Assembly (NCBI GenBank): GCA_017999135.1
Contig: JAGOBT010000110.1
Coordinates: forward strand, 1-8,430
DNA from: Burkholderiaceae bacterium
Lineage (GTDB): Bacteria > Pseudomonadota > Gammaproteobacteria > Burkholderiales > Burkholderiaceae_C
DNA: 8,430 nt
Direction of reading: 5' to 3'
Of this stretch, positions 1 to 6,995 are shown one piece after another. The notes under the pieces are model-generated. The model saw only the letters and a program-made list of their open reading frames with translations, was not told the DNA's origin and did not search any database. Position 1 is the first letter of the stretch, and each line of letters starts with the position of its first letter. The translations under genes and the position numbers were made by a program.

Positions 1-216
1 GCCGTAGGTCTCGCGCCGGGCCGGCACCGCGTACATCTCGGCGGTGTCGATGAAGTTGATGTCACGCTCGACCGCCTGGTCGAGGATGGCATGCGCCGTG
101 GGCTCGTCGACCTGCTCGCCGAAGGTCATGGTGCCCAGGCAGATGCGGCTGACCTGGAGGTCGCTGCCGCCGAGGGGGGTGCGGGGGATGGCGTGAGGGG
201 TGCTGGGGCTGTTCAT
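1..216 (-). CDS. tas: Aldo/keto reductase, Tas-like (N-terminal 72 residues, runs off the left edge)
   Basis: Translating the minus strand from the ATG at 216-214 gives an open 72-residue N-terminus with no stop up to the edge. It contains the aldo/keto reductase opening: a short beta-hairpin ([15 protein letters not shown]), the LGTMTFGEQ strand at residues 27-35, and the [13 protein letters not shown] segment at residues 53-65. In this superfamily the latter carries the catalytic Asp and Tyr, here Asp57 and Tyr62. The wording closely resembles E. coli Tas, an NADP(H)-dependent aldo-keto reductase of the cytoplasm, although this protein has about nine extra N-terminal residues. The substrate cannot be told from the sequence. 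The start lies 7 bp after the sseA stop and has no clear Shine-Dalgarno sequence, so translation probably depends on readthrough coupling from sseA. The catalytic Lys and His lie outside the window. The family is secure; the exact orthology to tas is less so. Confidence 0.85.
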   Translation of the reverse strand, partial: MNSPSTPHAIPRTPLGGSDLQVSRICLGTMTFGEQVDEPTAHAILDQAVERDINFIDTAEMYAVPARRETYG

Positions 217-223
217 GGGCCGA

Positions 224-1075
224 TCATGCCCCGACGGCCACCGGCGCGTTGTCACGCGAGCACCACTCGCTCCAGGAGCCGGCATACAGCGCCGAGCCGT
301 CCAGCCCGGCCACCGCCAGCGCCAGCAGGTTGTGGCAGGCCGTCACGCCGGAGCCGCACTGCTGCACCAGGTCTGCCGGCTGCCGCCGCCCCATCAGGGC
401 CAGCCATTCCTGGCGCAGCTGCTCGGGCGGCTTGAAGCTGCCATCGGGCCGCAGGTTGTCGCGGAAGCAGCGGTTGGCCGCGCCGGGAATGTGGCCGCCC
501 ACCGGGTCCAGCGTCTCGTTCTCGCCGCGGAAGCGGTCGGGCGCGCGGGCGTCGACGATCAGGCGCCCGGGCTGGCCCAGGCCGGCCAGCACGTCGTCGA
601 AACCCAGCAGGCTGACCAGCGGCGGGCGCAGTGTCAGCGTGCCGGGCACGCGCGGGGCCACCGGGCCGGCCTGCAGGGCGCCGCCGGCGGCGTCCCAGGC
701 CACCAGGCCGCCGTCGAGCACCTGCACCTGGCTGTGGCCCAGCCAGCGCAGCATCCACCACAGGCGGGCCGCATACATGCCGCCCGAGGCGTCGTAGGCC
801 ACCACCGGCAGGTCGTCCTGGCAGCCCAGCTCGGCCATGCGGGCCGCAAAGGCCGCACGGTCGGGCAGCGGGTGGCGGCCGTTGCGGCCGTCCTTCGGGG
901 CTGACAGATCGCGGTCCAGGTGCAGGTACACCGCACCCGGGATGTGCCAGGCCAGGTGGTCGGCTTCGCCATGGGCCGGATCGGCCAGGTCGAAGCGGCA
1001 ATCGCACACCATCAGTCGCGCGCCAGCCGACATCTGGGCACGCAAGGCCGGCGCCGAAATCAAGGGAAGGGTCAT
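224..1075 (-). CDS. sseA: 3-mercaptopyruvate sulfurtransferase (tandem rhodanese protein)
   Basis: This 283-residue protein has the usual length of the tandem-rhodanese family. It moves sulfur from 3-mercaptopyruvate (or thiosulfate in rhodaneses) to an acceptor thiol, and there is no signal peptide, so it is cytoplasmic. The N-terminal rhodanese domain (about 1-135) is the non-catalytic type, with YDASGG at 94-99 where an active domain would carry its cysteine. The C-terminal domain (about 155-280) has [12 protein letters not shown] at 174-185, [10 protein letters not shown] at 193-202 and the active loop CGSGVTA at 240-246, with Cys240 as the persulfide-forming residue. The CGSGVTA loop is the mercaptopyruvate type, whereas thiosulfate rhodaneses usually have a basic residue there. 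The ATG at 1075 is preceded by GAGG at a sensible distance. The tas-like gene begins 7 bp downstream, so the two probably share a transcript. The C-terminal half is intact and nothing looks broken. Confidence 0.93.
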   Translation of the reverse strand: MTLPLISAPALRAQMSAGARLMVCDCRFDLADPAHGEADHLAWHIPGAVYLHLDRDLSAPKDGRNGRHPLPDRAAFAARMAELGCQDDLPVVAYDASGGMYAARLWWMLRWLGHSQVQVLDGGLVAWDAAGGALQAGPVAPRVPGTLTLRPPLVSLLGFDDVLAGLGQPGRLIVDARAPDRFRGENETLDPVGGHIPGAANRCFRDNLRPDGSFKPPEQLRQEWLALMGRRQPADLVQQCGSGVTACHNLLALAVAGLDGSALYAGSWSEWCSRDNAPVAVGA

Positions 1076-1102
1076 GGAGCCTCACTGGTTCTTGTGCGCC
1101 GG

Positions 1103-1128
1103 ATTGTCCCTGCTGACATCCTGCACAA
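1103..1128 (-). promoter_or_regulatory. Weak candidate sigma-70 promoter for sseA
   Basis: Read on the minus strand, a GACAAT hexamer (1108-1103) resembles a -10 box. It would place the transcript start about 20 nt before the sseA ATG. The only -35-like hexamer nearby, TTGTGC (1128-1123), is 14 bp away, which is shorter than the usual 16-18 bp. The position fits, but the match is poor and it should be treated as a guess. Confidence 0.22.
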
Positions 1129-1143
1129 CGTGGTCACTGTGCA
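1122..1143. repeat. Inverted repeat TGCACA-N10-TGTGCA between sseA and the HD-GYP gene
   Basis: The perfect 6-bp arms TGCACA (1122-1127) and TGTGCA (1138-1143) are separated by 10 bp. The spacer itself contains GTG-GT-CAC (1130-1137). The 22-bp span has the size and symmetry of an operator for a dimeric regulator, and its left arm covers the weak sseA promoter candidate. No regulator can be named. Chance occurrence of 6-bp arms is not negligible. Confidence 0.3.
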
Positions 1144-1158
1144 AGGAAACCACGGCAC

Positions 1159-1175
1159 GGGAATCAAGGATTCCC
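1159..1175. repeat. Perfect 7-bp-arm dyad directly upstream of the sigma-28-like promoter
   Basis: GGGAATC (1159-1165) and GATTCCC (1169-1175) are exact reverse complements around the 3-bp spacer AAG. The dyad ends 1 bp before the -35 element at 1177, so a protein bound here would touch or neighbour RNA polymerase at the HD-GYP gene promoter. It is not a terminator of sseA, because sseA is transcribed away from it. It looks like an operator or activator site, but no cognate protein is visible. Confidence 0.42.
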
Positions 1176-1176
1176 C

Positions 1177-1204
1177 TCAAGTTCCGCACTGGATTCACCG
1201 ATAT
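1177..1204 (+). promoter_or_regulatory. Candidate sigma-28 (FliA) flagellar-class promoter
   Basis: TCAAGTTC (1177-1184) and ACCGATAT (1197-1204) are separated by 12 bp. The enterobacterial FliA consensus is TAAAGTTT, 11 bp, GCCGATAA. Six of eight positions match in each half, including the AAGTT and CCGATA cores, and the spacing is one base longer. The predicted transcript would start near 1211, giving a leader of about 30 nt before the ATG at 1243. The promoter faces the HD-GYP-family gene, a plausible late-flagellar-regulon member. No sigma-70 promoter of comparable quality is seen in front of that gene. Confidence 0.55.
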
Positions 1205-1212
1205 GGGGTGCA

Positions 1213-1229
1213 GCAGCCGCAAGGGCTGC
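1213..1229 (+). promoter_or_regulatory. 5' leader hairpin just before the ribosome binding site
   Basis: GCAGCC (1213-1218) pairs perfectly with GGCTGC (1224-1229) around a five-base GCAAG loop. If transcription starts near 1211, this hairpin would form almost the whole 5' end of the mRNA and end 3 nt before the GGAG at 1233-1236. It could stabilise the transcript or affect ribosome access. There is no run of T after it, so it is not an intrinsic terminator. Confidence 0.4.
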
Positions 1230-1232
1230 GTT

Positions 1233-1236
1233 GGAG
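1233..1236 (+). promoter_or_regulatory. Shine-Dalgarno GGAG that fixes the HD-GYP gene start at 1243
   Basis: GGAG lies 6 nt before ATG at 1243. An in-frame TTG at 1231 would extend the protein by four residues, but it sits on top of this Shine-Dalgarno sequence, so the ATG is the better start. Confidence 0.75.
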
Positions 1237-1242
1237 AGCCCC

Positions 1243-2364
1243 ATGCAGTTCACCCCCCTCACACAAGTCCAGTCGCGCATCCAGGTGGGTGCGCCTTTGC
1301 CGTTCGGCATCCATGACCATGACAAGACCCTGCTGCTGGCGCGCGGGCGGCGCGTCGAAAGCCAGGCCCAGTTGCAGGCGCTGTACAGCCGCGGGGCCCT
1401 GGTCGATCTGGCCGAGGTGCTGACCCCGGCCGAGCGCATCGCCCAGGCCCGCCCCGAAGAACTGCCCGGCCTGTGGGCCGACTGCCTGGGTGCGGTCAAC
1501 CGCACACTGCAGAACGCCGGCGATGCCGGCTTCCGCGACGCGCTGGAAACCAGCAGCGCACCGGTGCTGGCCCTGGTGGCCCGCGATCCCGATCTGGCCA
1601 TCTTCCAGGTGCTGCGGCAGCAGGGCAACCAGCATGTGGACTATGGCGTGCACCACTCCACCCATGCCGCCATCACCGGCTGGCTGGTGGCCCACCGCCT
1701 GGGCTGGTCGGCCGACGACTGCCGGCGCGTCTTCAAGAGCGCACTGACGATGAACATCGCAATGCTGGAGCTGCAGGGCCAGCTGGCGGTGCAGACCACA
1801 CCGCCCACCGACGCGCAGCGACAGGCCATCCACGCCCACCCGCAGGGCAGCCGCCAGATGCTGGAGACGGCCGGCGTGACCGATGCCGACTGGCTGCAGG
1901 CGGTGGAGCAGCACCACGAGACCGCCGACGGCCAGGGCTACCCGCACGGCCTGCGCACGCCCAGCGACCTGGCCGCGCTGGTGCACCGGGTCGACGTGTA
2001 CACCGCCAAGCTGAGCCCGCGCGCCACGCGCAGCGCGATGGCGGCCGACAAGGCCGGGCGCATCATGTTCATGCAGGAGCCGGGCCACCCGATGGTGGCC
2101 GCGCTGGTCAAGGAGTTCGGCGTCTATCCGCCGGGCTGCTTCGTGCGGCTGGTGACGGGCGAGACGGCGCTGGTCATCCGGCGCGGCAGTTCGCTGATGG
2201 CACCGATCGTGGCGGTGGTGGGCAGCAGCCGCGGCGCTGCCCTGCCCCGGCCCGAGCGGCGCGACACCGCCAACCCGCTGCACGCCGTGCAATGCGTGCT
2301 GCCAGCCCATGCCGACATGGCCCAGCTGGCACCCGACCAGCTGCTGGCGGTGCTGGCAGAGTGA
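1243..2364 (+). CDS. HD-GYP-family protein with degenerate HD motif
   Basis: This 373-residue cytoplasmic protein has no membrane segment. The N-terminal part (about 1-60, with PLPFGIHDHDKTLLLARG and an SQAQLQAL helix) resembles the small domain often found before HD-GYP domains in betaproteobacteria. The HD-GYP region spans about 130-285. It keeps histidines at 137-141, HAHP at 197-200, HHETADGQGYP at 224-234 and a late Asp251. At the place where active enzymes have LHDIGK, it reads LTMNIA (168-173), so the metal-binding HD dyad is replaced by Thr-Met and the Lys is lost. The C-terminal region (about 285-355, with GVYPPGCFVRL and an RRDT motif) is typical of HD-GYP proteins. Active members hydrolyse cyclic di-GMP. 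Without HD this one may be inactive and work by binding nucleotide or a GGDEF partner; that is inference. A sigma-28-like promoter suggests a link to motility. Its stop codon abuts that of the convergent acetyltransferase gene. Confidence 0.85.
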   Translation: MQFTPLTQVQSRIQVGAPLPFGIHDHDKTLLLARGRRVESQAQLQALYSRGALVDLAEVLTPAERIAQARPEELPGLWADCLGAVNRTLQNAGDAGFRDALETSSAPVLALVARDPDLAIFQVLRQQGNQHVDYGVHHSTHAAITGWLVAHRLGWSADDCRRVFKSALTMNIAMLELQGQLAVQTTPPTDAQRQAIHAHPQGSRQMLETAGVTDADWLQAVEQHHETADGQGYPHGLRTPSDLAALVHRVDVYTAKLSPRATRSAMAADKAGRIMFMQEPGHPMVAALVKEFGVYPPGCFVRLVTGETALVIRRGSSLMAPIVAVVGSSRGAALPRPERRDTANPLHAVQCVLPAHADMAQLAPDQLLAVLAE

Positions 2365-2874
2365 TCAGGCCGCGCCTGGCGGCGTGGCCGCGAACGCCTG
2401 CAGCCGGTCGCCGGTGACGCGGCAGATCTGCCACTCGGTCATCACCGTGGCGCCCATCTTCTCGTAGAAGCGGATGGCGTTGACGTTCCAGTCGAGCACG
2501 CTCCACTCGAAGCGGCCGTAATCACGCGCCACCGCCAGCGCGCCCAGGTGCTGCAGCAGTGCCTTGCCGATGCCCGCCCCGCGGCAGGCCGGCTGCACAT
2601 ACAGGTCTTCCAGGTACAGCCCCGGCTTGGCCAGGAAGGTGCTGAAGTTGGTGAAGAACAGCGCGAAGCCCACCACCGGCGTGCCCGGGGCGTCGGGCAG
2701 CTCGGCCACCACCGCCTCGACCACCGGCCGCGCGCCGAACAGGTGCGGCGCCAGCGTCTCGGGTGTGCAGCGCACCAGGTGCGACAGCTGCTCGAAATCA
2801 GCCAGCTCGGCGATCAGGCCGGCGATGGCGCCCACGTCGCGCGGCTCGGCCGCGCGCAGCTTGAAATGGATCAT
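2365..2874 (-). CDS. GNAT N-acetyltransferase, spermidine/spermine (SSAT)-like
   Basis: This 169-residue single-domain GNAT protein transfers acetyl from acetyl-CoA to an amine. Its wording resembles the SSAT/thialysine acetyltransferase branch: DFEQL near 27-31, VVGFALFF at 67-74, YLEDLYV at 87-93, the acetyl-CoA pyrophosphate loop RGAGIG at 98-103, and LDWNVNAIRFYEKMGA at 127-142. Tyr137 corresponds to the general acid of the family and Glu89 to the conserved acidic residue. The true substrate (polyamine, thialysine or another amine) is not shown by the sequence. The reading frame stays open upstream to 3087, but the family's N-terminus (IHFKLRAAEPRD) starts at the ATG at 2874, and a longer start would run into the divergent hydrolase gene. 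No Shine-Dalgarno sequence lies close to this ATG. The gene is probably a single-gene transcript divergent from the hydrolase. Confidence 0.88.
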   Translation of the reverse strand: MIHFKLRAAEPRDVGAIAGLIAELADFEQLSHLVRCTPETLAPHLFGARPVVEAVVAELPDAPGTPVVGFALFFTNFSTFLAKPGLYLEDLYVQPACRGAGIGKALLQHLGALAVARDYGRFEWSVLDWNVNAIRFYEKMGATVMTEWQICRVTGDRLQAFAATPPGAA

Positions 2875-2880
2875 CGGGCC

Positions 2881-2886
2881 ATTCTG
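2881..2886 (-). promoter_or_regulatory. -10-like hexamer immediately before the acetyltransferase start
   Basis: On the minus strand CAGAAT (2886-2881) resembles TATAAT and ends 6 nt before the ATG at 2874. Transcription from it would begin at about the A of the start codon, making a leaderless mRNA. That would fit the missing Shine-Dalgarno sequence. No good -35 box is visible, so support is modest. Confidence 0.28.
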
Positions 2887-2887
2887 C

Positions 2888-2901
2888 CCTGGCGTGCCAG
2901 G
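2888..2901. repeat. 14-bp inverted repeat CCTGGC-GT-GCCAGG in the divergent acetyltransferase/hydrolase spacer
   Basis: The arms CCTGGC (2888-2893) and GCCAGG (2896-2901) are perfect reverse complements around GT. The repeat lies 13 bp upstream of the acetyltransferase ATG, between its -10-like hexamer and where a -35 box would fall. It is a possible operator, though GC-rich genomes produce such short dyads by chance. Confidence 0.3.
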
Positions 2902-2948
2902 TCCGCCCCGTGTCCCGGCACCGACAGCCCGGGCCGGCGCCGCCCACC

Positions 2949-2954
2949 TACAGT
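2949..2954 (+). promoter_or_regulatory. -10-like hexamer TACAGT immediately before the hydrolase start
   Basis: TACAGT matches TATAAT at four of six positions and ends 7 nt before the ATG at 2962, so RNA would start at or next to the start codon. No Shine-Dalgarno sequence is present in the 20 nt before the ATG, in line with a leaderless message. A clear -35 box at 16-18 bp is missing; CCGACA at 2921-2926 is too far away. Confidence 0.35.
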
Positions 2955-2961
2955 CGCGGCC

Positions 2962-3873
2962 ATGTCTGACAGCTACCACCCCCTGCGCCCCGGCGCCAGC
3001 CACCACCTGCCGGTGCGGGGCCTGCACTACCACCTGCACCAGTGGGGCACGCCGCAGCCGGGCGTGCCGCTGCTGGTGATGGTGCATGGCTTCATGGACG
3101 TGGGCGCGTCGTTCCAGTTCGTGGTGGATGCGATGGCGCGCGCCGGCGACGCCCGCTGCGTGGTGGCGCCCGACTGGCGCGGCTTCGGCCGCACCAGCGC
3201 CCCGCCAGGCACCGACGCCTACTGGTTCGCCGACTACCTGGGCGACCTGGACGCCCTGCTCGATGCCTTGTCACCCGACGCCCCGGTCGACCTGCTCGGC
3301 CACAGCATGGGTGGCAACGTGGTGATGACCTACGGCGGCGTGCGCGCCCACCGCATCCGCCGCCTGGTCAATCTGGAAGGCTTCGGCCTGCCCGACCTGC
3401 CCGCCGCTGAAGCACCCACCCGCCTGGCCACCTGGCTGGACGAGCTGAAGACCCCGCAGCGGCTGAAACCCTACGCCAGCCAGGCCGACGTGGCGCAGCG
3501 CCTGCAGCAGAACAACCGCCGCCTGCCGGCCGACAAGGCGCTGTGGCTGGCAGCGCACTGGTCGGCACCCGACGCTGACGGCCGGTGGCGCCTGCTGGCT
3601 GATGCAGCGCACAAGCGCATCAACCCGGTGCCCTACCGTGCGGCCGACGCCATCGCCACCTGGCAGCGCATCACCGCGCCCCTGCTGTGGGTGCAGGGCG
3701 CCGGCAGCCGGCTCGACAGCCACTGGGGCGGCCGCTACAGCCTGGCTGAATTCCAGCAGCGGCTGGCGCATGTGCCCAGCGTGCGCCAGGTGACACTGGC
3801 CGACGCCGGCCACATGCTGCACCATGACCAGCCCGAGGCGCTGGCCAGTGCGCTGCTCGACTTCCTGGCCTGA
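2962..3873 (+). CDS. Alpha/beta-fold serine hydrolase
   Basis: This 303-residue protein has the alpha/beta hydrolase plan: VMVHGFMD at 39-46 (oxyanion-hole HG), the strand VVAPDWRGFGRT at 67-78, the nucleophile elbow GHSMGG at 113-118 with Ser115, and a C-terminal DAGHMLHHDQPE at 281-292 with His284 as the catalytic histidine. It resembles the serine hydrolase-like (SERHL) and epoxide hydrolase-like branch. The residue after strand six (LLWVQGAGSRLDS, 241-253) lacks the usual Asp in an obvious place. Glu139 in VNLEGFG, Asp145 or Asp252 could supply the acid. The substrate is unknown; esters, lactones and epoxides are all possible. There is no signal peptide, so it is probably cytoplasmic. The frame stays open upstream to 2548, but the ATG at 2962 fits the family N-terminus and avoids running antisense through the acetyltransferase gene. 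Confidence 0.87.
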   Translation: MSDSYHPLRPGASHHLPVRGLHYHLHQWGTPQPGVPLLVMVHGFMDVGASFQFVVDAMARAGDARCVVAPDWRGFGRTSAPPGTDAYWFADYLGDLDALLDALSPDAPVDLLGHSMGGNVVMTYGGVRAHRIRRLVNLEGFGLPDLPAAEAPTRLATWLDELKTPQRLKPYASQADVAQRLQQNNRRLPADKALWLAAHWSAPDADGRWRLLADAAHKRINPVPYRAADAIATWQRITAPLLWVQGAGSRLDSHWGGRYSLAEFQQRLAHVPSVRQVTLADAGHMLHHDQPEALASALLDFLA

Positions 3874-3881
3874 CGCATCCG

Positions 3882-3912
3882 TTGCCCGACGGTGGTGCCG
3901 GACTTGTATGCT
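3882..3912 (+). promoter_or_regulatory. Weak candidate promoter for the hybrid kinase gene
   Basis: TTGCCC (3882-3887) and TATGCT (3907-3912) each match the sigma-70 consensus at four of six positions, but are 19 bp apart, slightly long. A start near 3919 would give a short leader before the ATG at 3936. If real, it argues against the in-frame TTG at 3882 as the start codon. No terminator-like hairpin is seen between the hydrolase stop (3873) and this site, so cotranscription from the hydrolase gene remains possible. Confidence 0.3.
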
Positions 3913-3935
3913 GGGCGACGATCTCCCACCAGGCC

Positions 3936-6978
<3,043 letters not shown>

Positions 6979-6995
<17 letters not shown>

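Noticed and set aside
200..904. Open frame of 234 codons antisense to sseA
   Set aside because: A compositional shadow rich in Gln, Ala, Gly and His; sseA on the other strand has the complete CGSGVTA active loop and both rhodanese domains.
1195..2310. Open frame of 371 codons antisense to the HD-GYP gene
   Set aside because: His/Gln/Gly/Ala-rich translation without motifs; the plus strand encodes a clear HD-GYP-family protein.
2548..2961. Upstream in-frame extension of the hydrolase gene
   Set aside because: It would run antisense through most of the acetyltransferase gene and has no domain resemblance. The hydrolase N-terminus is well placed at 2962.
2875..3087. Upstream in-frame extension of the acetyltransferase gene
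   Set aside because: The extra 71 residues are low-complexity and antisense to the hydrolase gene. The GNAT fold starts at the ATG at 2874.
3874..3935. Possible intrinsic terminator between the hydrolase and kinase genes
   Set aside because: I looked for a stem followed by a T run and found neither.
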